Part shown: positions 35,025 to 43,542 of the stretch, in pieces
How positions within the stretch are numbered: position 1 is the stretch's first letter
Layout of the letters: every line of letters begins with the position of its first letter
Assembly: GCF_001661675.2 (NCBI RefSeq)
Contig: NZ_CP019603.1
Location: 434,001 to 498,000, forward strand
DNA: 64,000 nt
Direction: 5' to 3'
Source: Croceicoccus marinus
GTDB lineage: Bacteria > Pseudomonadota > Alphaproteobacteria > Sphingomonadales > Sphingomonadaceae
Translations under genes and position numbers: made by a program
The notes under the pieces: generated by a model
The model's input: the letters and a program-made list of their open reading frames with translations, nothing else
What the model was told of the DNA's origin: nothing
Databases searched by the model: none

Positions 35025-36356
35025 GTGGACGTCAAGCGACAGCAGACGATAGAGCGGGTGGACCCGGCGGACTGGCCGGACGGCACCCCTGCCGAAAAGG
35101 CCGAGGACCCGGATCTGGGCCACGACATCATTCCCGCCGCCCGCTACACCAGCGAAACCTTCATGAAGCAGGAGTGGGAGCATGTCTGGACGAAGGTCTG
35201 GCTGCTGGGCGGCCGGTCCTGCGACATTCCCGAACCCGGCGACTACATCTGCACCGAGATCGGCAAGGAATCCGTCCTGATCGTGCGGCAGGGCGACGGA
35301 TCGGTGCGCGCCTTTCCCAATGTCTGCCTGCACCGCGGCAATCGCCTTCGGCCCGAGGGGCTGGGCAATGCCGAGCATTTCCAGTGCATGTATCACCACT
35401 GGACCTATGACTGGTCGGGCAGGATCACCCGCATCCCCGACATGGACACGTTTCCGCAAGGCTGCCCCAGGGGCGGCGGCCTGCCGCCTTTGCCGTGCGA
35501 GGAATGGGGCAGCTTCGTCTGGTTCTCGCTGAACCGCGATGTCGAGCCGCTGGCCGACTTCCTCGGCATCATACCCCAGCACCTCGACCCCTATCACATG
35601 GAGCGCATGGCATGGGTGCGCGACGTCACGGTGGAGTGGGACTGCAACTGGAAGGCCAGCGTCGACGCCTTCAGCGAGGTCTATCATGTGCAGGGCATCC
35701 ACCCGCAGCTGCAATGGTATCTCGACGATACCAGCGCGCAGATCGACGTATATGACAGGCACAGCCGCTATCTGGTGCCCTTCGCGGCGGTCAGCGCGCG
35801 GGTCGCGATGCCCAGCACGATCCCGCCCGCCATCGACGGCATCATGCGCGCGGCAGGCATGGACCCGGCCGAATACGAAGGCCGCGTCGGCGACATCCGC
35901 CGCGACGTCCAGCGCTTCAAGCGCGAGCACGGGCCGCAGCAGGGCAAGGATTATTCCGAGCTCAACGACGACCAGCTGACCGACGACTACCACTACACGA
36001 TCTTTCCGAACGTCTCGCTCAACGTCCATGCCGACGACGTTATGATGTTCCGCCAGCGTCCGCACCCGACCGATCCGAACAAGATGCTCTACGACATCTG
36101 GGTTCTGGAACTGGTGCCCGATGGGGAGGAATGGCCGGAACGCCCGAAACATCGCCGCTTCTGCCATGGCGACCGCTCGATCGGGCAGGTGCTGGATCAG
36201 GACGCGTTCAACCTGCCCACCGTGCAGAAGGGCATGCATTCCGACGCCTTCCCCGGCCTGTGGATCGGGGAGCAGGAACTGCGCATCCGGCATTTCCACA
36301 AGGTGCTGGACGACTACATCTACGGACCGGGCGGCAAGAAGCCCGGCGACATCTGA
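35025..36356 (+). CDS. Rieske non-heme iron oxygenase, alpha subunit
   Basis: A 443-residue oxygenase. The Rieske ligands are Cys101-x-His103 (NVCLHRGNRLRP) and Cys121-x2-His124 (CMYHHWTYDW). The mononuclear iron ligands are D214, E218, H221, H226 in DAFSEVYHVQGIHP. It is related to the Rieske protein at 26.5 kb, sharing the C-terminal layout ending in a basic tail (YGPGGKKPGDI), so the two may be paralogues acting at successive positions. GTG at 35025 with GAGGAAGGG upstream is the best start. Neither a beta subunit nor a ferredoxin is nearby. Confidence 0.9.
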   Translation: MDVKRQQTIERVDPADWPDGTPAEKAEDPDLGHDIIPAARYTSETFMKQEWEHVWTKVWLLGGRSCDIPEPGDYICTEIGKESVLIVRQGDGSVRAFPNVCLHRGNRLRPEGLGNAEHFQCMYHHWTYDWSGRITRIPDMDTFPQGCPRGGGLPPLPCEEWGSFVWFSLNRDVEPLADFLGIIPQHLDPYHMERMAWVRDVTVEWDCNWKASVDAFSEVYHVQGIHPQLQWYLDDTSAQIDVYDRHSRYLVPFAAVSARVAMPSTIPPAIDGIMRAAGMDPAEYEGRVGDIRRDVQRFKREHGPQQGKDYSELNDDQLTDDYHYTIFPNVSLNVHADDVMMFRQRPHPTDPNKMLYDIWVLELVPDGEEWPERPKHRRFCHGDRSIGQVLDQDAFNLPTVQKGMHSDAFPGLWIGEQELRIRHFHKVLDDYIYGPGGKKPGDI

Positions 36357-36372
36357 CGAGAGGGAGCAGGTC

Positions 36373-37533
36373 TTGGACTTCAGGCTGACCGAGGAGCAGC
36401 AGGAGCTGCAGCAGGCCGCGCGCAATTTCGCGCGGGCCGAACTGCCCGCCATCGCCGCGCAGCTCGAACGCGACAACACGCCCCCTTCGCGCGAACTCAT
36501 CAAGCGTTACGCCGACATGGGCTTCCTCGGCATCAATGTCGGCGCCGACCTCGGCGGTCTCGGCCTCGGCAATATAGAGGCGCTGGTCGTGCTGGAGGAA
36601 TTCGCCAAGATTTCCTCCGCCGTCGCGTTTCCGATCTTCGAATCCTCGGTCGGCCCGGTCCGCGCGATCGAGCATTTCGGCTCCGACGCGCTGAAGCAGC
36701 GGATCGTGCCCAAGGTCTGCAGCGGCGAGATGATCGTCGCCGTCTCGATGTCCGAACCCGACGCGGGCAGCGCGCTCACCGACCTCAAGACCAGGGGCGC
36801 GGTAAAGGGCGACACCCTCGTCATCAACGGCACCAAGCGCTGGTGTTCGGGCGGCGGGCACGCCGATGCCTATGTGGTCTATTGCCGCCTGTCCGACGAT
36901 CCGGGGGCGAAGGGCATCGGCGCGGTGCTGGTCGAAAAGGACGCGCCGGGCCTGTCCTTCGGCCCGAACGAACAGCTGATGGGCTTTCGCGGCATCCCCT
37001 CCTCCGACCTCAATTTCGACGATTGCGAGGTGCCGGCGGACAATATCATCGTGCCCGCCGGCGGCTTCAAGAAGCTGATGGAGGCCTTCGACCTCGAACG
37101 CTGCGGCAATGCGACCATGGCGCTGGGTCAGGCGTCCGGCGCGCTGGAGGATGTCTCCGCCTATGTGCAGGAACGCGTTCAGTTCGGCAAACCCATCGCC
37201 GAGTTCCAGGCCGTGCAGCTGAAACTGGCCGAGATGTACATGAAGACCGAGGCAGCCCGCCTGCTGATCTGGCGCGCGGCGTCTAATGCAGAGGACGGGC
37301 TGCCCTCGATCCTAGAATCCTCGTCCGGCAAGTGCTTTTCCAACGCCATCGCGCGCGAAGTGTGCGGCGATGCCATGCAGCTGATGGGCGCCTACGGCTA
37401 TTCGAAGGATTTCCCGATGGAACGGCGCCTGCGCGACAGCTGGGGCTGGGGCATCGCGGGCGGCGCGATCGACATCCAGAAGGTGAACATCGCCAGCGCC
37501 ATGCTGGGCCGCCGCTTCGACCAGAGGCGCTGA
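36373..37533 (+). CDS. Acyl-CoA dehydrogenase
   Basis: A 386-residue acyl-CoA dehydrogenase. It opens DFRLTEEQQELQQAARNFAR and has VSMSEPDAGSALTDLKT, NGTKRWCSGGGHADAY, ERVQFGKPIAEFQAVQLKLA and MQLMGAYGYSKDFPMERRLR then DSWG. It fits the general fold with FAD and ETF as electron acceptor. TTG at 36373 follows GGGAGCAGG and sits exactly at the start of the conserved fold, so it is chosen although it is a rare codon. It is the last gene of the SDR-Rieske operon. An 840-bp gene-poor region and the IS element follow. Confidence 0.9.
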   Translation: MDFRLTEEQQELQQAARNFARAELPAIAAQLERDNTPPSRELIKRYADMGFLGINVGADLGGLGLGNIEALVVLEEFAKISSAVAFPIFESSVGPVRAIEHFGSDALKQRIVPKVCSGEMIVAVSMSEPDAGSALTDLKTRGAVKGDTLVINGTKRWCSGGGHADAYVVYCRLSDDPGAKGIGAVLVEKDAPGLSFGPNEQLMGFRGIPSSDLNFDDCEVPADNIIVPAGGFKKLMEAFDLERCGNATMALGQASGALEDVSAYVQERVQFGKPIAEFQAVQLKLAEMYMKTEAARLLIWRAASNAEDGLPSILESSSGKCFSNAIAREVCGDAMQLMGAYGYSKDFPMERRLRDSWGWGIAGGAIDIQKVNIASAMLGRRFDQRR

Positions 37534-38307
37534 ACGCGCCGGTTGGCGGCGACCGCTGTCGGGAACCGCGGGGTCGATCTGGACGGGCTGGAGGTCGCGG
37601 GAGCGGGCTGACGGCTTCGGCGGCGAAGGCTTGCGCTTTCGATTGCAGCGTCGTTTCGAGGCGCCGAGCAGCGGTTCTGATATAGTCGCAAAGGCAAAAG
37701 AGAGCATAGCTGGCGGTGCAGCCATCTGGTCATTGCCGCCATGCCCCCGCTCTCAAGTCAAGCAACCTGCGCTTCACATGCGAACTTTCAGATCTTCGTC
37801 TCCGATGAACGAATGTGGAAATGGAACGGTCCGGCGTCGCTAGCCTGGGGTTCAAACGCCAAGCAGAACCTCGGCTTCGGAGAGGCATCGGGTTTGGCCT
37901 TCCGAACTCCTGCGCGCCGCTTCGGACCCGCGGAAGTTGGCCGTCGCGTGATGCGCCAGCTCCGCCCGGTCGAATCGCGGCATCATCTGGTCGAGAGTAT
38001 TGCCGCCGAGGCCGAATCGCAAAGCCCATGTTGTCCGGCAACATTCGTACAACGGAGTATTGTCATGTCCGGGATGTGCGGCCGAAATGGGCGCAATACC
38101 CAATAATAATTATCGCAACCTGATAAATCAAAGATAATATAGGCCGATACTGATAGGCAAAGATTCTCGTATGAGAATATAGGCTCCTTGGTCGACATCG
38201 TCAGGGCAAGCAATCAATGCAGAAAAGTGAACTGGGGCGCACAATCTACGGGCATGGCGAAAAGCATCAGAGTTGTGGAGGGGGAACATCCTGAACGTGC
38301 CGACTGA
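37534..38307. other. Gene-poor region left of the IS element
   Basis: I see no credible gene in these ~770 bp; the open frames on either strand lack domain features and ribosome sites. The first half is GC-rich. The last third (about 38095-38190) is strongly AT-rich with repeated AATATAGGC (38137-38145, 38176-38184) and a perfect palindrome ATTCTC-GTAT-GAGAAT (38163-38178). It may hold decayed genes or foreign regulatory DNA belonging to the region now split by the IS. Confidence 0.5.
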
Positions 38308-39261
38308 GAGCCTGATCCGAAATTAAGTTGAGTGGTATCAGCTGGTTAGCTTGACGCTTACCCAAGTCGTTGATTCAGCGGTTTTGCAACGAACCAAAGG
38401 AAATCAACGATGTGGACCGACACCACTCGCGCACTGTATGCCCGCGCGGAACTGGCATTGCCAAGTGATTTGACCGATGCCGAATGGGCGGTGCTGGAGC
38501 CGTTCTTCCCGCCACCTTCTCATGTTGGCCGCCCTCGCAAGTGGCCGCTGCGGCGGATTGTCGAAGCGATCCTGTATCTGCTGCGGGGCGGACTGCCATG
38601 GCGGATGCTACCGCCCTGCTTTCCGCCAGTCTCGACGGTGCGGCGCTGGTTCTACCTGTGGCGTGATAACAGGCTGTGGCTGTCGCTCAATCATGTCCTG
38701 TTGCTGATCGGGCGCGAAGCTGTAGGCCGCGAGGCGTCGCCAAGCGCCGGAGTGATCGACAGCCAGAGCGTCAAAACCACGGAAAGTGGCGGCCCACGGG
38801 GCTATGACGCAGGCAAGAAGATCAAGGGACGCAAGCGCCACATCCTCACCGACACCGATGGAAATCTCGTTCATGCGGTAATCCACACCGCCGACATCCA
38901 GGATCGTGATGGCGCACCGCTGGTGCTCGCCGAAATCATCCATCGCTTCCCGTGGCTACGGCATGTCTTCGCCGATGGCGGATATGCTGGCGACAAGCTC
39001 CGTCAGGCGTTGCGCAGGGTTGGTAAGTGGACCATCGAAATCGTCAAACGGTCCGACAAAGCAAAGGGCTTTGTGGTTCTCCCACGCCGCTGGGCTGTCG
39101 AGCGCACTTTGGCATGGCTCAACCGAAACCGGCGTCTCGCAAAGGACTTCGAGCAGACCATCGCCTCGGCAACCGCGTGGCTGTTCATCGCATCGATCCA
39201 GCTCCTCACGCGCCGCATCACAAGGCTATGAAATCACATCGGTTAGTTTTGAATCAGACTC
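38308..39261 (+). mobile_element. IS5-family insertion sequence (IS1031-like), complete
   Basis: A 954-bp element. The left end GAGCCTGATCCGAAATTAA and the reverse complement of the right end, GAGTCTGATTCAAAACTAA, agree at 15 of 19 positions. Each end is flanked by TGA, a 3-bp target duplication of the TNA form typical for the IS1031/IS903-type IS5 branches. It carries one transposase gene. The intact ORF and duplication suggest recent insertion. Its right end lies 72 bp upstream of the LuxR-type regulator gene. Confidence 0.9.
38410..39231 (+). CDS. IS5-family transposase
   Basis: A 273-residue DDE transposase. The N-terminal DUF4096-type DNA-binding domain reads LTDAEWAVLEPFFPPPSHVG with LRGGLPWRMLPPCFPPVSTV. 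The catalytic residues are in VIDSQSVKTTESGG (first Asp), HVFADGGYAGDKL (second Asp) and RWAVERTLAWLNRNRRL (Glu within the Y/W-x2-R-x3-E-x6-K-like signature). It is a single ORF without programmed frameshift, unlike many IS427-group members. It moves the surrounding IS and has no role in the neighbouring pathways. Confidence 0.95.
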   Translation: MWTDTTRALYARAELALPSDLTDAEWAVLEPFFPPPSHVGRPRKWPLRRIVEAILYLLRGGLPWRMLPPCFPPVSTVRRWFYLWRDNRLWLSLNHVLLLIGREAVGREASPSAGVIDSQSVKTTESGGPRGYDAGKKIKGRKRHILTDTDGNLVHAVIHTADIQDRDGAPLVLAEIIHRFPWLRHVFADGGYAGDKLRQALRRVGKWTIEIVKRSDKAKGFVVLPRRWAVERTLAWLNRNRRLAKDFEQTIASATAWLFIASIQLLTRRITRL

Positions 39262-39333
39262 TGACGCTTTTTCCGGCACCGTCGATCTGATTTCCTCTCT
39301 CCAGAGCATGACTTGAGTTCTGGGGTGGCAAAC

Positions 39334-40455
39334 ATGAAATATGATGACCTAGCTTCGGTTACCGGGCCGGCAACGCCAGCTTGGTCCATGGAATTTCTTT
39401 CGTTGGCGGAAGGTCCGCCCGGCATCCTGCCGGACGATCATGAAATTCCGGATGCGATAGCAGGCGATTTGCGTCGGGAATGCGCGGCGGAAAGCATGCT
39501 GGTGCAGTGGCACGAAGTCGGTGCCGATCCCGTGCTGCTGGGGTGCGATCACCCCGGATCGGGCGCGGCGCTGGCCAGATCTCGCAGTCATGCCGTAACA
39601 GGTCTTGCGCAGCTCACAGCCAGGCCCTTCCAGCACAAGCGGTTGCGCATCTGGTGGAGCAATCGAACTTTTACGGCGGCAATGCCGCTGAGGAACGGCA
39701 TCCTGACGCTGACCGGAACCCTTTCCAGAATGAACGACTGCACGGTGCAATTATGCACGAAGACGCTTGAAACCCTGCGGCCCTTCGTTCTGGCCTATTT
39801 CAGCCAGTGGCTTGCCGATCGGCAATTCCTCTCGCTCGCGCGCAGCCTGAACCTGGCGATTGAGCGGAGCGGCATTGCCACCGTCCTTCTCGACCGCAGC
39901 GCCGACATAATCTACGCGAACAGCCAGGCGGAGGCCGTTTTCTCGCAGCGCAGTGGCCTGCGCCGGTGCGGCGAACGGATGGTGTGCGCATCCATGGCCG
40001 ATACGCTTCGTCTGCAGACCGCGATCGATCATGTCTGCGACAGTGCCGGCCGCCGGTCGGAGGGAAATCCCATGCTCGCGCTGCCCCGGCCGCATCGCCG
40101 CGCCCTGACGATCGTGTTGAGCGCCTTGCCGCCTTCCAATTGCGCGAAATCGGGAGAGCCCGCCGTGATCGCCTGGATCTTCGACCCGGAACAGGATCTT
40201 TCCGCCATCATGGAAGCGGTGTGCGATCTCTACGGCCTCTCGCATCGCGAGACCCAGCTTGCCTGCGCGCTCGTAGCGGGAGATTGCATCAAGATGGCCG
40301 CCAAACGTCTGGGCGTTCAGGATCAGACGGCGCGGTCCTATCTCAAGCAGATCTTCGCGAAGACCGAAACGAACCGGCAGACAGACTTGTTACAGCTGCT
40401 GTTAAAGAGCGCGATAGGCGTCGGAGCAAACAGCCGGATTCGCGCTTATTCCTAG
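39334..40455 (+). CDS. PAS-LuxR transcriptional regulator
   Basis: A 373-residue regulator. The central segment at about residues 165-270 resembles a PAS domain (LNLAIERSGIATVLLDRSAD and IIYANSQAEAVF). The C-terminus is a LuxR-type HTH: YGLSHRETQLACALVAGDCI, KMAAKRLGVQDQTARSYLKQ, IFAKTETNRQTDLLQLLL. The N-terminal 150 residues are unassigned. ATG at 39334 follows GGGGTGG. It ends 166 bp before the secreted-repeat-protein operon on the same strand and is its likely regulator. The IS element lies just upstream and may have altered its promoter. Confidence 0.85.
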   Translation: MKYDDLASVTGPATPAWSMEFLSLAEGPPGILPDDHEIPDAIAGDLRRECAAESMLVQWHEVGADPVLLGCDHPGSGAALARSRSHAVTGLAQLTARPFQHKRLRIWWSNRTFTAAMPLRNGILTLTGTLSRMNDCTVQLCTKTLETLRPFVLAYFSQWLADRQFLSLARSLNLAIERSGIATVLLDRSADIIYANSQAEAVFSQRSGLRRCGERMVCASMADTLRLQTAIDHVCDSAGRRSEGNPMLALPRPHRRALTIVLSALPPSNCAKSGEPAVIAWIFDPEQDLSAIMEAVCDLYGLSHRETQLACALVAGDCIKMAAKRLGVQDQTARSYLKQIFAKTETNRQTDLLQLLLKSAIGVGANSRIRAYS

Positions 40456-40621
40456 GTCTTGAACGGTGGTTCACCTTCATTTGGGGGTATGGATCGCGCT
40501 AGCTTTGGGGGCAGAAAAAAGTGCCGCGCTGGCAAATAGTGGGCCTGGACCGCGAGGCGGTTCTCCACTCGTCAGACAAACGGGGGCGGGTGGCCATTCC
40601 ACGGAAGAGAAAGGCCAGACG

Positions 40622-41629
40622 ATGCAAAAGTCACTCTTGTACGGTTGCTCGATCGCAGCCCTGCTGATTGCCGGACCGGCGCTTGCGCAGGACAACACGA
40701 ACAATGACCGCAACTTCTCCGACAACTCCACCAACAGTGCTGCAAGCGGTGGACAGACAGGAGCGAACGAAGGGTCCACCGCGACCACCAGCAACAACAA
40801 CATGGGAAACGATTCTTCCGATAATTCAATCGCGGACTCGGGAAATGACAATTCCGACAACTCGATCGACGTAGCAGACTCCGGAAACGATAGCTCGATG
40901 ACGGACAATTCGATCGACGTCGCAGATTCGGGCAATGACAATTCCGATAATTCGCTCGACGTCGCCGATTCCGGCAACGACAATTCGATGACCGACAACT
41001 CCATCGACGTCGCCGATTCCGGAAATGACAATTCGACGGCCGACAACTCAATCGACGTTGCCGACTCCGGAAATGACAACTCGATGACGGACAACTCGAC
41101 GGACGTCGCCGATTCCGGCAACGACAATTCGGATAATTCGATAGACGTGGCCGACTCCGGGAATGACAATTCCGATAATTCGACCGACGTCGCGGATTCG
41201 GGCAATGACAATTCCGACAACTCGATCCGCGTCGCGGACTCCGGCAATGACAGTTCGGACAATTCGGACAATTCCGATAATTCGATCGACATCGCCGATT
41301 CCGGTAACGACTATTCCGACAACTCCATTCGCGTTGCGGATTCCGGCAACGACAATTCAACCACCGCGTCCGACTCGGCATCGGTGTTCGGCGACGGTGC
41401 CATCGTCGCTTCGGCAACGCTGTCGGGCTACGTGACCGGCGTAAGCGTCAGCTATGGCGCCGGAAACGAGGATGGTGACAGCTCAACGGCCAACAACAGC
41501 CTGGCGAACAGCGGCAGTTCATTCCAGAACTTTGCCGGAATGCAGGCGCTCAACCAGAATACCGGCGTCGGCTCTATGCAGCAGGCAAACGTATCGGTGG
41601 CCGTCTCCACCCGCGACGTGAGCTTCTGA
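40622..41629 (+). CDS. Secreted D/N/S-repeat protein, putative Fap-like fibre subunit
   Basis: A 335-residue secreted protein with a signal peptide (MQKSLLYGCSIAALLIAGPA, cleaved after ALA at residue 22). Residues 68-247 are about twelve tandem units of 14 or 16 residues, core NSIDVADSGNDNSD, with variants carrying an extra MTD or TAD. The mature chain is extremely acidic and almost free of Lys/Arg. The C-terminal part (251-335) is different, with SFQNFAGMQALNQNTGVGS. A related FQN-G-LN-NTG block recurs in the next gene's product. The operon matches the Fap amyloid layout, so I infer an extracellular fibre or surface protein. An RTX-like calcium-binding role is an alternative. Confidence 0.7.
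   Translation: MQKSLLYGCSIAALLIAGPALAQDNTNNDRNFSDNSTNSAASGGQTGANEGSTATTSNNNMGNDSSDNSIADSGNDNSDNSIDVADSGNDSSMTDNSIDVADSGNDNSDNSLDVADSGNDNSMTDNSIDVADSGNDNSTADNSIDVADSGNDNSMTDNSTDVADSGNDNSDNSIDVADSGNDNSDNSTDVADSGNDNSDNSIRVADSGNDSSDNSDNSDNSIDIADSGNDYSDNSIRVADSGNDNSTTASDSASVFGDGAIVASATLSGYVTGVSVSYGAGNEDGDSSTANNSLANSGSSFQNFAGMQALNQNTGVGSMQQANVSVAVSTRDVSF
40823..41362 (+). repeat. In-frame tandem repeats within the repeat-protein gene
   Basis: About 540 bp of degenerate 42- and 48-bp units encode DNSIDVADSGND-type repeats. Third-codon positions vary while the amino acids are kept, so selection has acted on the protein. The 14/16-residue alternation and an extra SDN-SDN run near residue 211 show that units have been gained or lost. 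Confidence 0.9.
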
Positions 41630-41714
41630 ATACGAAATGATCTCACGATAACCATGGCAATGACCGGCCCGCTTCCGAAAGGACGGGCCGGATCATGCGG
41701 GGGAGACGGACATC

Positions 41715-42110
41715 ATGACCAGATCAGCGGCGATGGCGATGGCGCTTCTCGTCATTCCTGTCCACTCGGCCAGCGCGCAGGACATGGCGACAGGTCCCAC
41801 GGCAGACGCAGCCGTCCAGGCTCCTGGCGAAATGTCCGGGCCGGGGATATTCGAAAGCGCTGCCGTTTCCGAAGACGCGTTGCAGGCCACCGCCGGCCGG
41901 GAGGGTATTTCGCAATATTCGCAGGCCGAACTGGAGGCCGCCGTCGCCCATAACAGCGTGGGCGACAATGCCGTCACCGGGACGGCGCAGATCGACGGCA
42001 ACGCATTCCAGAACATGTCCGGCCTGTCGATCCTCAACATCAACACCGGCCACAATGTCGCCATCAACGCGGCGATGAACGTCAACATCTCGATCACGCC
42101 GGGACCGTGA
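41715..42110 (+). CDS. Small secreted companion protein (Fap minor-subunit-like)
   Basis: A 131-residue protein with a signal peptide ending ...HSASA (cleavage near residue 21). The mature part has no cysteine. Its last third, NAFQNMSGLSILNINTGHNV followed by AINAAMNVNISI, mirrors the C-terminus of the preceding repeat protein (FQN, G, LN, NTG, NV). Hydrophobic alternation suggests beta-structure, as in FapB/FapC-like subunits. I infer a nucleator or minor subunit. The start has GGGGGAGA upstream. The stop overlaps the GTG start of the peptidase gene (GTGA), so expression is coupled. Confidence 0.7.
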   Translation: MTRSAAMAMALLVIPVHSASAQDMATGPTADAAVQAPGEMSGPGIFESAAVSEDALQATAGREGISQYSQAELEAAVAHNSVGDNAVTGTAQIDGNAFQNMSGLSILNINTGHNVAINAAMNVNISITPGP

Positions 42111-42811
42111 AGCCTGCATCGGCAATCGCGATCGCGCTCCTGCTAGGCGGATGCGGGGCGCAGGTCACGGACGGGCCCAGGCATTTCACGGCCGGCACGT
42201 CGGGCAGCAGCGATTTCGCCTTGCCGCTCGCGTCCATGCAGGAAACCCGCTTTGCCGGGGTCATTCGCCAGAAATACGATTTCAGCTGCGGTTCGGCGGC
42301 GCTCGCTACTTTATTGCGGTATCACTATGATTATGACGTCGGAGAGGAACTGGCATTCCGCGGCATGTGGGCGCGCGGGGACCGCGACCAGATACGCAAG
42401 GTCGGTTTCTCGCTGCTCGACATGAAGCGCTGGCTGGCCAGCCGCGGGCTGGCCGCCGACGGATACCAGGTGGACCTTGACCAGATCGCCGAGACCGGCG
42501 TGCCGGGCATCGCGCTCATCTCGGTCAGGAATTACCGCCATTTCGTCGTCGTCAAGGGCGTGCGCGGTGACGAGGTGCTGCTGGGCGATCCATCGCTCGG
42601 CCTCGACGTCATGTCGCGCGAAGAGTTTCAAGGAGCGTGGAACGGCATATATTTCGTCCTGACGGACGATCAGGACCGTGCCCGACGCAGCTTTGGAACG
42701 GGACCCCAATGGGCCAGCTATGCACGCGCGCCAGTGGGCACGTTCATGGCTGATCCGATCAGCCAGCAGGCCCTCTCGCTTACCGCTCCGTTCTACCGGG
42801 ACATCTCATGA
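42107..42811 (+). CDS. C39-type cysteine peptidase, lipoprotein (FapD-like)
   Basis: A 234-residue predicted lipoprotein: AIAIALLLGGCGAQ gives a lipobox with Cys16. The peptidase domain has nucleophile Cys61 in QKYDFSCGSAALATLLRYHY, His145 in RNYRHFVVVKGV and Asp161 in LLGDPSLGLD. This is the Cys-His-Asp triad of the C39 family used by FapD and bacteriocin exporters. No ABC transporter is fused or adjacent, as in Fap systems, so it probably processes or licenses the secreted subunits in the periplasm. It overlaps both neighbours (GTGA and ATGA). Confidence 0.85.
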   Translation: MKPASAIAIALLLGGCGAQVTDGPRHFTAGTSGSSDFALPLASMQETRFAGVIRQKYDFSCGSAALATLLRYHYDYDVGEELAFRGMWARGDRDQIRKVGFSLLDMKRWLASRGLAADGYQVDLDQIAETGVPGIALISVRNYRHFVVVKGVRGDEVLLGDPSLGLDVMSREEFQGAWNGIYFVLTDDQDRARRSFGTGPQWASYARAPVGTFMADPISQQALSLTAPFYRDIS

Positions 42812-43524
42812 TCGGCGAGGCGCTCCTGGTCCTCCAAGCGGCCGCCGTGCAGCCTTCGGCGCCGGAAGCGTCGCCAGGTCCCTTCGGTGTGGCCGCACTG
42901 TCCGAGGAGGTGTTGGCCCGGCAGCGCGGCGGCATCCGTCTTCCCGGCGGCATCGACGTGTCGCTCAGTGTCGATACCGTCACCGCCATTGACGGGCGCG
43001 TGGTACTTCAGACCATCACGCGAATTGCCGAAACTGCGCCGACGGTGACCGCCTATGCGCCTGTCGGGGGCGGGGGGATCGCTTCGCCGGCAATGGCGCA
43101 GACGACCCAAGGCACCGCACCGGGCGTCAGCTATGACCCGCGCAACGGGATGACCGTGACCGCCACCATTCCGGCCGTTTCCCTCATCATGTCCAAGGAC
43201 AGCAGGAACGGTGCCCCAGCCGCCATACCGGGGTTGCAGGCGGTCGATCTGGCCAATTCCGCTGCCACGCCGAACGGGGTTGTCCGACAGGTCGGCGAAG
43301 GCGGCGGCTCCGGCGGCGTCGAACTGCAGGGGCTGGATTTTAGCGTCATGCACCTGACCGGCAGCGCGATGGGCGCGACGATCCTCAATAGCGGCAGCGA
43401 CCGAGCGATCGAGACCAGCACGACCCTGTACATGGACCTGAGCAATGCCGGGCCGGACCTGATCGGATCGTCGATGCTGAGGGTGGAGGATATCGGCCTT
43501 CTGGCCGTCGGATCGCGGTTCTGA
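42808..43524 (+). CDS. Exported protein of the amyloid-like locus (position of FapE)
   Basis: A 238-residue protein I do not recognise by sequence. It starts with a weak hydrophobic stretch (MIGEALLVLQAAAVQ) and has VAALSEEVLARQRGGIRLPG, then GIDVSLSVDTVTAIDGRVVL. The second half is rich in G, S and A, with LTGSAMGATILNSGSDRA and YMDLSNAGPDLIGSSMLR. The segment SEEVLARQRGG recalls SEDALQATAGR in the small companion, so it may be another secreted subunit or a fibre-associated protein. Its place between the C39 peptidase and the barrel corresponds to fapE. It has neither cysteines nor a clear enzymatic motif. Confidence 0.6.
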   Translation: MIGEALLVLQAAAVQPSAPEASPGPFGVAALSEEVLARQRGGIRLPGGIDVSLSVDTVTAIDGRVVLQTITRIAETAPTVTAYAPVGGGGIASPAMAQTTQGTAPGVSYDPRNGMTVTATIPAVSLIMSKDSRNGAPAAIPGLQAVDLANSAATPNGVVRQVGEGGGSGGVELQGLDFSVMHLTGSAMGATILNSGSDRAIETSTTLYMDLSNAGPDLIGSSMLRVEDIGLLAVGSRF

Positions 43525-43542
43525 TTATGTTGGGGGAAGCAG

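Noticed and set aside
37741..38123. Open frames of ~100-120 codons before the IS
   Set aside because: No ribosome site, atypical composition and no recognisable fold; treated as non-coding.
40823..41362. CRISPR-like regular repeats
   Set aside because: The units are inside a long open frame with signal peptide, are contiguous without spacers and vary at synonymous sites; they are protein repeats.
40477..41417. Two long antisense frames across the repeat-protein gene
   Set aside because: They consist of repeated Ser/Glu/Leu or Arg/Cys/Asn strings forced by the complementary repeat; no ribosome site or signal.
40622..42811. Class II bacteriocin with C39 exporter
   Set aside because: The C39 protein is a free lipoprotein without an ABC transporter, and no short double-glycine precursor is adjacent.
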